Shown: positions 43,345 to 54,720 of the stretch, piece after piece
Layout of the letters: the number at the start of each line of letters is the position of its first letter
Position numbering within the stretch: position 1 is the stretch's first letter
Source of the DNA: Larix kaempferi
Taxonomy: Eukaryota > Streptophyta > Pinopsida > Pinales > Pinaceae
DNA length: 64,000 nucleotides
NCBI GenBank assembly: GCA_027924585.1
Contig: BSBM01000179.1
Span: 10,598,501 to 10,662,500 of the forward strand
Reading direction: 5' to 3'
Program-made: the position numbers and the translations under genes
Notes under the pieces: model-generated
Seen by the model: the letters and a program-made list of their open reading frames with translations, nothing else
Databases searched by the model: none
What the model was told of the DNA's origin: nothing

Positions 43345-43790
43345 ATGATTTGTGCAAAATATTTTTATGCATGTCGATGTTGTATTCCTATGCATAGCCT
43401 TCTATATTTGTCTATAGAATTTAAAACAATTTCACGTTAGGTTAGATTAGACAATATTTCTTTGCATAGTATTTAATATTTGCCTCTTTGATTTCATTAA
43501 CATTGAAATGCTTGGTGCAAGACATAAATCAACCTTGTGTCTTTTTTCAATTTGCATTGTAGTTGTAACACTATCCTTTGCTCTACCACTTTCATTGCAT
43601 TGTGATGAATAGAATTGAGACTTGTTGTGAAACCCCTCTGCCCTTTTGCCAATCAAGGACTTCATCCTTTGATGCTTGAATTTTATTTAAACATGAATTT
43701 TCAAAAACATAGGTCAAATGAGTATTGTAAGCATGTATGCAAAAGCTTGTTCAATTACTCATAGAGAAAACCTCCTCAAGAACATAGCAA
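43345..43790 (+). repeat. Tandem duplication, copy 2
   Basis: It contains CAAAATATTTTTATGCATGTC, CATAGCCTTCTATATTTGTC, AATTGAGACTTGTTGTGAAA and GAGTATTGTAAGCATGTATGC. Many substitutions and small gaps separate the copies, so the duplication is old. Confidence 0.75.
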
Positions 43791-45840
43791 TACAAGTTTC
43801 TCTCAAATAATAAAACAACTAATTTTTCCCTCAAATACATTTTCCACCCATAGGGAAATATTCCTTTTTCCACATCCATGAATCAACTTCAACATGTAGT
43901 TTCTTCAACTGCATTTTGAAGATGCCACATGCAATTCCTCCAAACCAATAATGTTATACAATACTATTTGTTCCACTAGGCAATTTGACCTAGAATTTGT
44001 TCTCTCTCCTTTTGGATGGATTAAAATTGTACTGAGCTCAACATATTTTGAAAGATCAACATATTCTTGTTATACAGCTGCACAGATCAATTTGGCCATG
44101 TATTTTTTCCCCCGGTGCTCTTTGTTCTAACATAGCCCATGTGATTTCTTTAGATCAATTATGCCATACATTGCTATATATTTGCTTTAGTGAATATGAT
44201 AGAGGATTTCCCCTGCCCTCTTTTGAAGTTCTTATGTGACTTCTAAAGAACATGTTCAATTTTCTCCACCTAGATAGAATATGTAGTTTATATAACATCA
44301 ATGAAATATTGATAGCAGCATTGAATGACATTTCTTTGAGAGATATTAATGTTCTAATTTATCTTGGCATTATATACAACAATTTTTTTTTGCCAAAAAA
44401 TAGTTTCCCATCTTCATGTGGTATTTTGCTAGTGCCATGGTCAAAAAAATTTTATTGAGTGTGAACTGAAATTCTCTCTTGTTATCATATATGTGCAATT
44501 GCATTGCCAAACAAGCATGCACTCTTAAATTCTCTTCAACGTTGCTTCCAATGCGAAGCTATGCAGAATATGTAAGGGATTCGAGGATTGTTACTTGTCG
44601 TGAATAAATGTCGTTATGTTCATAGTACCTGATCAAACCATATTGTAGGCACAGAGATCAAACCATACTGCAGGTCCACTGCTGCACGACCAAATCCTGT
44701 AAGAAGATATGCCGAGGTCAGCGTGCCGGTGACCCATGTGATGCTGATAACGAGGCATACGCCATGTATCTAGAGCCAATCACATGGTGGAGAAAAGGTT
44801 TATTTAATAAAAAAATTAATAATAAAAACATTCCACTAATGTTTTGGCCATAGTATACCAAACATTTCATCCAGACACCGGATTAATCCTGCTACATGAA
44901 AACAAAAATTCCACGTTGATGTATCAAATGGGGTCTTTGATCATGAAGGATGCTTAGCACAAGTTTTGCATCTTCTCCAACTATCCTTGTCCCCATAAAA
45001 CATTGAGATATCGATTCAATGGCTAAGTAGTTTTGTGGAAAAATAATTTTCTTTTCTATTACAATTTTGTCGCAAAAGTATCATATTTCTATAGCTTCCA
45101 TCTTGTAGCAATAGCTATTAGCAACTTTGGGGACATTACATTTCGTGGAAGGAAATGAATAGTTTTGTTTTGTATTATTTTTTTTGCAAAGATGGCAAAC
45201 TCCGCTTATGATAAAGACTAAATAATAAGTCGTCACGTTTCCAATTATAGTGCACTATTGTTTAAACAAGTAGTTGGGGTTTCCTGTGAAAAGATGGAAC
45301 TAACGTGAGTAAATATCTAAGTTTACCATCATGAGGATATACTTACAAGCATCTGTGAATTATCATCCCAAGCTTCTTACCTGTGATTTGGAACTTGTTT
45401 AAGGGGGAAATCGCATGGTGGACTACTCATGGTTAAAAACACTCAGCTAAGAAACCATCTATGGTTATTAATCTAAGAAAATATCAATCTTAGTGTTGTT
45501 CATTATGATTCCATTTTTAGGCTTAATGTTAAATCCTACAATGGGGCAAGCCTTGGAAAAAATAATTCATTGTAAGCAAGGCAACAAAATGGTCTACAAA
45601 AATAACAAATGATTATAAAATGCAATGACGTTCAATAAAATTGGATAAGATTATTGGCCTATTAAGATATCCAAATGACTCCATACGGTTTCACTGGCTT
45701 TCGGATAAGATTTCCTTATTAAAAAAAACAAATGACTTAGCATGACAACCTTACCAAGACCACCAACTGATCCATATACTTGGATAAGATCGTAGTTTTA
45801 CTTTGACGATGAGTTACGCCAAAATTTCTCTTGATTCATA

Positions 45841-45985
45841 AGCCTCTTTAACTTTATTTTAACATATAGTTTTAAAATAGGACAAAATGTTAAGCTTTTC
45901 ATTTAGTTTGATCGTAGCCTCTTTAACTTTATTTTAACACATAGTTTTGAAATAGGACAAAATGTTAGATTTTTCATTTAGTTTG
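45841..45985 (+). repeat. 75-bp tandem duplication
   Basis: AGCCTCTTTAACTTTATTTT and the following 50 bp (TAGTTTTAAAATAGGACAAA, TTTTCATTTAGTTTGA) are repeated after 75 bp with a few changes. Confidence 0.85.
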
Positions 45986-46540
45986 ACGACTCATTTAATC
46001 TTTTTTTATATAGAACATCTCATCAAGTAGCTTTCCATGAATTGTAATGCAATTACAAAGATAAAAGTAGCAAACGAAAGTGTGTGTACATATTGAAAAA
46101 AGAACACCTAAAGCTCACAGTAAACATTGAAAAATGCACACAAATGAGAAGAAAAACACTAGTATTGAGAACACATATATCATTAAATAGACAAAGACAT
46201 GCACAAGCATTATTTTCAGCTAGTGGCAATGTCAAAGACATTGCCACCTCATGGCTCTTGTTTTTTTATATCTTTGTGTTATTTTAGGTTTTTATAATTG
46301 CATTTTTTAAAATTTCGTTTATATGTTATAGTTTTGCATTTTTATAGTGTTTTTTACTTAAAAAATTAAATATTTTGATTAAAAAAAAAAATTGTTTTGA
46401 AAGTTATTTTTTGAAAATGATTTTTAAATTTTCTTGGGGTCATATTTCAAAAATGTCTATAATTTTAACCCAGGAGAAGAAAGGGTTGTTAATGGTAGCA
46501 CCTTTTTTCAATTCGAGGGTTGGTTTTTGAATTTTTTGTT

Positions 46541-46555
46541 GCATTAGTACCAGTT
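46541..46555. repeat. Target-site duplication of LINE-3, left copy
   Basis: GCATTAGTACCAGTT matches GCATTAGTACTAGTT-like sequence at 60429-60443 with one difference. It is followed by T-rich sequence, the poly-A tail of the minus-strand LINE. Confidence 0.75.
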
Positions 46556-46819
46556 TTTCTTTTTTCCTCGGAAAAAATCGTAATTTTATTTCAAATAGAT
46601 GAACAAAATTACACTCTGCACATGAAGTAGAATCACTGAGATCCCTACATTGTCACATATTTGCTGTCCCATATTAACATCATATTTGTCCCATACATAA
46701 AACAAAAAACAAAACTACTGTTGTCCATACAACGCATATATCCGGTTACATAAAAACAAATACTGTAACAGAAATGGAAGAACGTATCCATCATTGGTCA
46801 ACAAAAACTGAGCTATTTC

Positions 46820-47335
46820 TCAAATATGTGCCTCAATTTCATCATGAAAAGGTCTGTGATAATAGCTGAAAGAGCCCCCTGGTGAATGAATAGTAATCCT
46901 CCAAGTGCCAAGTGCTAAGTCCTGCTGCGTCGCTTCCTTGGAGAGCTGATCGGCCATCCCATTCCTCTCTCTGTAAACATGTGTAAAAGTAATGTGATTA
47001 AAGGACTGCTTTAACCTGATCACCTCCTCTAGGATAGGTAATAGTACCATCACATGACAATGTGTTATCTCCTTTGCCCAGTCGATAACTAACATGGAGT
47101 CGCCAAAAATCTGTAGAGATAGACATCCTTGTTCAAGTGCAAATAACATCAGCAGTTTAAGAGACATAAGTTCAGCATAGTTATTTGATCCTCTCCCCAA
47201 ACCAGCCACGAGATGACAGTAATGGGACTCAGTTTTGTAAAGGACTGCCCCCCCTCCACACACCGTTTGATGGTCTAATGAAGCTCCATAAAAAAAGGCC
47301 CACGGCATGGATTTATCAATCTGTTCCACACGCAC
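46820..47335 (-). pseudogene. LINE-3 RNase H
   Basis: The 171-codon frame has WAFFYGASLDHQ, NNYAELMSLKLL, LQIFGDSMLVIDWA and HVYRERNGMADQLSKEA. It equals the RNase H of LINE-2 except that the first catalytic Asp (FFDGA) is Tyr (FFYGA), which should abolish catalysis. It follows a TGA at 47339. Confidence 0.88.
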
Positions 47336-47338
47336 AGG

Positions 47339-48751
47339 TCAAGTTCTAATCGCTTGGACAGGTGCCTTGTAATGTTGTATAACCGCCACAGCGTGAGCCA
47401 CTACAGACTCCAATGGAACCCTGCTATCATGAAATATGATCTTATTTTTGGTTATCCAAATGCCCCAGGCGAAGATACACGGGAAGGCCCGGATGGAAGA
47501 GGACTTATTTAATGTCCACCAAAAATGGAACGCTTCAAGGATGCTCTCACCCCTCCACCTCACCTTAAAATCCATATAATTTCTAATACCATCCCAAACA
47601 GCCTGGGAAAACCTACATTGAACAAAAAGATGAGCAATGGTCTCTTCTGCATCCCTACAAAGTGGACAGAACCCCGGACCCTGGAGGAATCATTTTTGCA
47701 GAATGTCCCAGGTAGGAGCCTTATTTTCCAGTATATCCCAGAAGAGTAATTTTTCTTTACCCGGACACCTTAACGTCCACAGATATTTCCACCACCACAC
47801 CAATTCCCTGTTATGTACTTCCACATTCAGCTGGATATATCCATTCTTTGGTGAGTATATGCCCGAGGGATGGTGATCCCAGATAAGTTCATCAACCCTA
47901 TTGGTCAGTCGAATATTAGTAAGTCTTAAGATCCGCAGAAAATCCTCCCAAGCCCCCTGCAGTTCTTCAGACATCTCAAGTCGCTGTGTTGAGATCCACC
48001 CCTGATGCCAAAGAGTAGATGATCTCAGATCCTCTATATCAGCCAGAAAATGACAACCTCTGGCAGCCAGAAAAGTCCTCAAGTCCACAAGAAGGACATG
48101 ACCTCCCCTGCACCCAACCCAAGGGTCCAGCCCAATACGAATGAGACACCCATTACCTATCCTCCACACTAATCCAGAACCGACCAAAGAAAAATGCTGC
48201 ACGATCGCTTTCCAGACCACAGAGCAATTTGCCCTCGACTTATTTCCCAGCCTTATCCATTCGAGAAGAGTAAGAGGGGAAATATATTTATGATATACCA
48301 CTCTTGTCCAGAGACTTCGTGTATGGATAAGTCACCACGACACTTTGGCCCCCAAGGCTTTTGCAAACAGAAAAATATTCTTTAACCCCCATCCTCCCAG
48401 TGTTTTTGGGACAACAATTTTTTCCCATCTGACCCACACCATTGCACGATGCTCACTCATACCCTTCCAAAGAAAGGAAAAACACAACCTCCGGATATGC
48501 TCTAGGACTCCTATGGGGATCCAAGCAAGAGACATCCAATACACTGGAATTGCTTCCAAAACTGATTTAACCAAGACCAGCCTCCCAGCCCGAGAGAGCC
48601 ATTTATGACTCCATCCATGTAGGCGCTGTTCTAATTTTTCTATTAACCAGTGCCAATCAGCCTTCAGATAAGCATTCGGTTTCAAGTGAAAACCAAGGTA
48701 CTTTAATCCATCATCAATATCCAAAGTCCTATAAGGTAGTTTGGTAGCCAT
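47339..48751 (-). pseudogene. LINE-3 RT thumb and zf-RVT region
   Basis: In one frame: KYLGFHLKPN-like start (KYLGFHLKPNAYLKADWHWL), RLHGWSHKWLSRAGRLVLVK, LGGWGLKNIFLFAKALG, then TGA (48332), then VVYHKYISPLTLLEW to YLWTLRCPGKEKLLFW. After TGA (47690) comes the zf-RVT knuckle CPLC, HLFVQC and WGIWITKNKIIFHDS. Each stop stands where CGA (Arg) would restore the frame. Confidence 0.85.
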
Positions 48752-48760
48752 TCTTTGAAT

Positions 48761-49993
48761 CTACTGCTCGGTTAAATTCAAGCATGTGATAGTAGATTTG
48801 TCAATATTTACTAACATACCCGTTGCAATTTGCACTAAATGGAGGCCTTCAACCACCTTATCAATATCCTGTCGCGTGCCATCACAAAATATCAGAATGT
48901 CACCAACAAAAAGGAGATGTGTAATAAACAATACCTGAGAAATGGATATGCCCCGAAAGGAACCATCAGCTTTTGCAGTCAGAATAAAACGGCTGAGTCC
49001 TTCAGCAACAAGTAGAAACGACAGCGGAGAGAGGGGACATCCCTGTCGTAGGCCCCTTCCCGCTTGGAAGAATGGACTAGCTGAACCATTGATCAGTACA
49101 GAAAAGCTCACCGTAGTGATGCAGGCCATAATCCAGCGAATAAATTCGTAGCAGAACCCCAGGTGATTTAAAAGCATCCGGATATATAGCCAGCTAACCC
49201 TATCAAATGCTTTTGAGAGATCAATCTTAATCACTGCACCCTTCTGCTTCCGCACTTTTAGAGTGTTTAATCCTTCCTGGGCAACTCCAATGGCCTCATG
49301 TATTTGGCGACCTTCCAAGAAGCCAAATTGCTCACAAGAAATATGCTGAGACAAAATATTTTTGAGTCTCCTCGCCATAACCTTAGAGATGATCTTATAG
49401 ATACAATTGCAGAGAGAGATCGGTTTGAATTCATCAAAGTTGTCAAGCTTGTCCGTCTTCGGAATAAGAGCTATAAAGGTGGAGTTTAAAGGGCCATGGA
49501 CAAACCCAGCCTTACGCGATTATTCCACCACATGCAATAATTCCTCCCCGAAGAAGTCATAGAATCCTAAGAAGAATTCTATAGGCCAACCATCTGGCCC
49601 CGGGCTTTTATCTTTTTGAAAGGATTGCATTACCAGCGAGAGCTCAATCGGAAACACCTCCTCCATCAATAGTCTATTATCTTCCTCCCCCACAAAACGA
49701 GGGAACAGCTGAGTCACCCGAATAACCTCAGCAATGGAGGCTCCAGGTTGAGTAGTGAATAAATCTCCAAAATGTCTAACACCCAACTTCGCTATTCCAT
49801 CAAAGCTGGAGACCTGTTCCCCTTCTTCTGAAGATAGTTCCCAAATAGAGTTTGTGAATTTTCTCCCCTTAGCATATGCTTGAAAAAATTTGGTATTCTC
49901 ATCACCGCACTGAAGCCATATCGCCCTACTTTTCATTCTCCACATCTCTTCTCTCTCACACAGAATCACATTCCTGCGTCGTTCCCACTCCAT
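48761..49993 (-). pseudogene. LINE-3 reverse transcriptase core with linker end
   Basis: It begins with MEWERRR and RAIWLQCGDENTKFF, then SFQKDKSPGPDGWPIEFF, TAA (49520), SRKAGFVHGPLNSTFIALIP, CEQFGFLEGRQIHEAI and KIDLSKAFDRVSW (motif A). Then come GLRQGCPLSPLSFLL (motif B) and LLFVGDILIFCDG. The catalytic FADD box has become FVGD, so one metal-binding Asp is lost. TAG 48761 ends the segment where Gln is expected. Confidence 0.88.
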
Positions 49994-50245
49994 CAGCTCG
50001 CCTTTCTGCTAATCATCCAGAAATCCCATTCCCAGACTATTAAGAATCCTATCAATATTCAGCTCAACAGCCCGCAAAGTCTGATCATCAATCGCCCTTT
50101 TATCATGTGCCCAGGAAATAGTGGCCTCTTTAATTCGCTTAAGATTGTGATGAAAGTGTGCACCCGCATGCATCTGAGAATCATGAGGACGATGAACCCA
50201 CTGATCCTGAACCAGCTTAAGAAAATCCTCCTCCTTCAGCCAGCT
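49994..50245 (-). pseudogene. LINE-3 linker, RT-side part
   Basis: WLKEEDFLKLVQDQWVHRPH and a helical stretch to FLDD, TAG, QKGEL join directly with 57224-57260 across the copia insertion (FKFNLS then WLKEED). This equals the linker of LINE-2 (FKFNHSWLTYDEF). Confidence 0.75.
50241..50245. repeat. Target-site duplication of the copia element, left copy
   Basis: CAGCT, matched by CAGCT at 57219-57223. Confidence 0.92.
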
Positions 50246-50853
50246 TGTTAAATTTTCAGTATTAAATCACAATACTATAGGATCTTTGCTGAGAGAATAA
50301 CATCTACAGTATATCAATGCATGACAATCATAATATGACAAGCATCACAAGCATCACAAGAATCAAAAGCATAGAGACAAGAGACACAGAGTTTCCGTGG
50401 GGAAAACCCTAAGGTGAAAAACCCCACAACTTCCTCAGAGATAGAGAGAGCAATGGCTCAACCAAAATACAACCAAATAACACTGAGATAGTCTCCTAGC
50501 AGATGATCCTCCTCCTCCTCACTAGTGCGCTACTTTTCAGAGAGAGAGATAGATACTTTTCCGAGTGATTAAAATAGAGATCTCCTATCTCTATTTATAC
50601 TCACCTTTTTGCCCAGTGACCTACTGGGGCCGACTTGTCTACTTGAGTACATCCACATTATATTATATATTAATTAGGGCCGACCCCATAAGGTGGTCTA
50701 ATAACCCATCGGCAAGTACACACACTTGCGACACTTGTCAATCCACATGACAACACTTCCTTATAGAGGAATAACACATCTCTTATAAGGGTACAATAAA
50801 TATATATATAATATACTAATGAAATACATTCCAAAGTTACATATACATCAACA
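50246..50853 (-). mobile_element. 3' LTR of the copia element
   Basis: On the minus strand it runs from TGTTGATGTATATGTAACTT to CTGAAAATTTAACA. A TATAAATAG box stands at 50591-50599 (minus strand). It differs from the 5' LTR at positions such as AGCAGATGATCC versus AGCACATGATCC. Confidence 0.95.
50591..50599 (-). promoter_or_regulatory. TATA box in the copia LTR
   Basis: CTATTTATA on plus is TATAAATAG on minus. The 5' LTR copy, at 56956-56964, would drive transcription. Confidence 0.7.
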
Positions 50854-50868
50854 CTCCCTCTTAACTAG
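50854..50868 (-). promoter_or_regulatory. Polypurine tract of the copia element
   Basis: On the minus strand AAGAGGGAG directly precedes the 3' LTR start (TGTTGATG). Confidence 0.8.
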
Positions 50869-51099
50869 GAAGGTATTTCTCGACACAGATTTGCTAGACA
50901 AGTCTTCTTCTCTGGATCATCGTCATCGATGCATAGTCATCGTCATCGTCACTGCTGCTGCTATCTCGTCCAATCTCTGTCTCTACTCGTCATAGGAAGT
51001 TCTACAGAGCCAGTCCTTTTTCATACTGGATGTAGGCCCACCACCTGCAGGTCTTCGTCATCACTGGCCATACTGTGGAATCCTCAGGACTTATTACGT

Positions 51100-51530
51100 G
51101 CGTCACAAAACCTCGAAAGAGAATCCCAGGATATTACGGGTACACAACTCCAACCTGTAGGATCTCCCAGGGCGCTATTACATGTGACCCCACCACAAAA
51201 CCTCGAAAGAGCATCTCAGGATGTTACGGGTACACAACTCCGACCTGAAATCTCCCAGGGCACAAATTACATGTGGTCATGGCAAAATCTCGCAAGAGCA
51301 TCTCAGGATGTTACGGGTACACAACTCCGACCTGAAATCTCCCAGGGCCCAAATTACATGCCATAGGACAAAACCTCGCAAGAGCATCTCAGGATGTTAC
51401 GGGTACACAACTCCGACCTGAGATCTCCCAGGGCACAAATTACATGTCCTCCCAGAGCAATGTCTCGAAAGAGCATCCCAGGCTGTTACGGGTACACAAC
51501 TCCGACCTATAGGATCTCCCAGACATGCTC
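51100..51530 (-). repeat. Minisatellite 1: five units of about 88 bp
   Basis: The phrase TTACGGGTACACAACTCC recurs at about 51134, 51224, 51311, 51397 and 51485, each within AACCTCGAAAGAGCATCTCAGG and CTCCCAGGGC context. It lies in the 3' untranslated part between RNase H and the 3' LTR. Spacing of 86-90 bp varies slightly, as in replication slippage. Confidence 0.9.
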
Positions 51531-51589
51531 ATCTGCACAACCTGATCCACGGCCATAGAGTATCAACCTGATACTCACCATACATCATC

Positions 51590-51835
51590 CTGATGTACTC
51601 ATGATCGTCCTGATCATCATCACTGCAACGTCCTGCTGCATGTCATCTGGAGCAACATCCTGAAGCTCATCATCCATGATCATCCTAATCATCACTGCAA
51701 CATCCTGCTGCATGTCATCTGGAGCAACATACTGAATCTCATCATCCATGATCATCCTGATCATCACTGCAACATCCTGCTGCATGTCATCTGGAGCAAC
51801 ATCCTGAAGCTCATCATCCATGATCATCCTGATCA
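51590..51835 (-). repeat. Minisatellite 2: three units of 72 bp
   Basis: CTGCTGCATGTCATCTGGAG recurs every 72 bp (51634, 51706, 51778 for TGCTGCATG). As 72 is a multiple of three, a frame on the minus strand stays open with a 24-residue repeat (MDDELQDVAPDDMQQD). I think the frame is a by-product and not a gene. Confidence 0.9.
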
Positions 51836-52190
51836 TCAATGCATCCACCTGATGCATACCAAGTATCTACCTGATACATATCATCATACATGATCCACCT
51901 GATCATCAATGCATCCACCTGATGCATACCAAGTATCTACCTGATACATGATACATATCACCATATATGATCCACCTGATCATACAATGTATCCACCTGA
52001 TACATATACAGATACATGGTCCAAGCATCCAACATGATGCACATACATACATAAATGATCCACCTGATCATATCCAGCATCCAACATGATGCATACATAC
52101 ATAAATGATCCAATTGATCATATCCAGCATCCAACATGATGCGTACATACATACATAAAAATGATCCAACTGATCATATCCAGCAGAAAC
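51836..52190 (-). repeat. Degenerate short repeats rich in TGATCA and GATGCAT
   Basis: Phrases such as CATGATCCACCTGATCAT, ATCCACCTGATGCATACC and CATCCAACATGATGCATACA recur irregularly. It continues the slippage-prone tail of the copia element. Confidence 0.8.
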
Positions 52191-52291
52191 CAGAACATCA
52201 TCCTGATGCCCATTATCCAGCGCTTACATCCACAGCCATGTGAAGGATCCTCCTTCCAACATGCTTGGAATGGCTTCAGCAAATGTGTCCA

Positions 52292-53167
52292 TCACTTCTT
52301 CCTCGAAGTGTCCTCAATCTGAAGAACGCCAAGCCTCTCTCTGAAGTACTCGAACTTCACTCTGGCTAGTGGCTTCGTCAGCACATCTGCAATCTGCTCG
52401 TACGTCGCAACATACAGAAGCTTCACAGCTCCTCTCTGCACCATATCCCTGATATAGTGATATTTGATCTCTATGTGTTTCGACCTGTCATGAAACACTG
52501 GGTTCTCGGACAACTTCACACAACTCTGGTTATCACAGAAGATACCAGTAGCCTCCAACGGGAGATCAAATAACTCAGACAGTAGCTTCCGTAGCCATAC
52601 TGCCTCACAACTAGCTGAGCAGGCTGCAACATACTCTGCCTTAGCTGTACTCAGTGCTACGTAGGACTGCTTCCTGCTAAACCAAGAGATCACACCTGAT
52701 CCCATACTGAAGCAACACCCAGATGTGCTCTTCCTATCTGCAGCACTGCCAGCCCAATCTGAATCAACATAACCCTGCAGGTTAAACTTTTGATTCGCCT
52801 CATACCTGAGCCCATAATCCACTGTACCCTTCAGGTACCTCAGAACATGCTTTACAGCAACCAGGTGAATACTCCTCGGATCCGTCAGGAACTGGCTCAA
52901 TGTGTTCACAACAAAGCAAATGTCTGGTCTAGTGTTCGTCAGGTACATCAAGGACCCAATCATCTGACGATACAAAGAGACATCAACCGGCTCAGATGAA
53001 GCATCACATAGAAGCTTTAGATTTGATGCCATAGGTGTGGCCATGGCCTTGCAATCCATCATCCCGAACCTCTTCAGGATCTTTACTGCATACTTCCCTT
53101 GTCCAAGGAAGATTCCTTCTGCACTCCATGCCAAAAACAAATAGTGCATCAACCCCAAGTTCTTCAT
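52292..53167 (-). pseudogene. Copia RT C-terminus and RNase H
   Basis: The 291-codon frame begins at the end of RT (MKNLGLMHYLFLAWS, KYAVKILKRFGM, MATPMASNLKL, YRQMIGSLMYLTNTRPDICF). It then gives the full copia RNase H: LQGYVDSDWAGSAADRKSTS, YVALSTAKAEYVAACSASCE, GIFCDNQSCVKLSENP, HRSKHIEIKYHYIRD and DVLTKPLARVKFEYFRERLG. All catalytic acids (D in DSDWAG, E in AKAEY, D in CDNQS) are present. Without the RT catalytic core it is not useful on its own. It reads as an orphan part of a deleted polyprotein. Confidence 0.9.
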
Positions 53168-53189
53168 CTCGAACTCGGTAGTAAGCTTC

Positions 53190-53570
53190 CGCTACGTGTC
53201 GGCAATCAATCTATCTTCACCATACCAAGTTCTGCACATATATGATTTCCTATCATGTGTCTCAGAACCAAATGGCTGCTTCTTCTTCAACTACACCATT
53301 CAAGAAAGCTGTCTTGAATCCATCTGGTGTATCTTCTATTTCATCACTTTTATATTTCTCTATGCTACCATCTGCAACATGCTTGATCTGAAAGTTCTAT
53401 TTGGAAGTCACAATAGACTTCCATTTAGCTCTTGGGTTCGCATCCCAAACATCATTCTTCATGATTGACGGATCATGGCATTCCATTTCTTCATCCCAGA
53501 TCCTGGGAACTTCAATATCTTCAATAGATATCTTTGTATCTGGAACAAATGTTGTAGTCCTTTTGTAGGT
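53190..53570 (-). pseudogene. Copia RT N-terminal debris
   Basis: Short pieces match the start of copia RT: NPRAKWKSIVTSK-like and FQIKHVADGSIEKYK (compare the K..ADGSI.KYKAR motif), then TAFLNGVVEEE, the motif A region. Stops and frame breaks separate them, and motifs B and YVDD are absent. The internal deletion therefore runs from the protease to here and again from motif A to the RT C-terminus. Confidence 0.7.
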
Positions 53571-54720
53571 GAAGATATACGGTCTTTCCTACAAAATAGG
53601 TTAAATTGCATGATTAGAAACATCTCATAATTTTCAGAACAAATTCTTACACATGAAGAAATATGTCATACAGTCATGCAATTATTTTAGCCAATGCTTC
53701 AATACAACATTTATCCATATCCCGTAACTTTCTAGATGCCTTCCAATCTCTACCAGAACATTGTTAAGAGTGTGCACAACTCCCAACATGTCAGCAAAGA
53801 GGTTTCATTCTAGATAAGTAGCAATGGAATGTTGTACAGTGCCATAGGCCACTTACCCAACACATGCATATTAGTAGTATACTGTTCATTAATTCAATCA
53901 TTCTAATATGCACAATACATATCCTAAGTCTAGGAACATGAGCATATACATCATTGAACAATTTTATTTAAGCAAACAAATATGCAAGAAAATTAAAATA
54001 CTTATCTTTGTTTGTTTGTTGGGTGGACTCCCTCTGAGTCTTTTCTTCCTTGCAGGAGCTGCTGGAGTCCTTCTACACCTTTTTGTTGTGGAATGTAGAG
54101 AGATGGACAACTCCCTCTGAATATCTGCACCCTTGCAGAAACCACTGGAGTGTGCTCCCTCTTGATCTTTGCTTCCTGGATTACCTGTTCTTGAACTCAT
54201 ATTAATCTTTGGTCCCTATGCATGCTTATTAGTATCATGATTGTGTTATCCTTGTGATCTCATACAAAAGCATACATTCATTAAAACACAATAATCTCAA
54301 GTATGTATAGTCATGATCATTTCAAACAGAAATAATAAGCATTAGCATTCAAGGTTTATATAGGACTCTTATGGTTAGTCATATCATAAGAAACATAACA
54401 TGTCTAAACCTGTAATTACTCAAACCTATGACTCTTCTGGTTAGTCATATTATTAATTAAGGTAAGACACATAATATGCATATGCCCATGATTATTCAAA
54501 CTTATGACTTTATGAACAATCATCATCAATCATGCCATGCATACTTATATGATAGATCCTATGATATAAGAAACACATACCTGGTCACCATATTTGCTAG
54601 TTATGTCTAGCAATGTGTTCTTGTTCTTTTCAATGACCTGCATAACTCAGTAGTTAACTTTTACAGAAACAAATTATACATACCTCTATGTGATCCATGA
54701 CTATGGATGAATCTTTGTAT
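53571..54720. other. Non-coding interior of the deleted copia element
   Basis: This 1.15-kb AT-rich stretch replaces integrase. I see no integrase motif (HHCC or DDE) on the minus strand. Phrases such as ATTACTCAAACCTATGACTC and TCATTAATTCAATC are not informative. Confidence 0.55.

Larger units (their letters stand above)
42468..44570. other. Old spacer with a diverged tandem duplication
   Basis: No gene is supportable. Frames such as 42585-43037 are hydrophobic and lie over the duplication. Two related blocks, 42780-43212 and 43345-43790, make up about half of the region. Confidence 0.55.
44600..46555 (-). repeat. Dispersed repeat family, copy B (inverted), main part
   Basis: It is the reverse complement of parts of copy A. 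The left end (44690-44880) matches about 10520-10715, including CATACCAAACATTTCATCC. The right end (46440-46555) matches about 9340-9450 (GGGGTCATATTTCAAAAA, GGGTTGTTAATGGTAGCACC). The middle is AT-rich and mostly not alignable by eye. The repeat is cut at 46555 by LINE-3 and resumes at 60429. Confidence 0.6.

Noticed and set aside
51100-51530. Regularly spaced repeats resembling a CRISPR array
   Set aside because: Units are continuous minisatellite copies without unique spacers, inside a plant retrotransposon.
51585-51857. 90-codon frame with a 24-residue repeat
   Set aside because: It follows from a 72-bp minisatellite whose length is a multiple of three; no start context or relative supports a gene.
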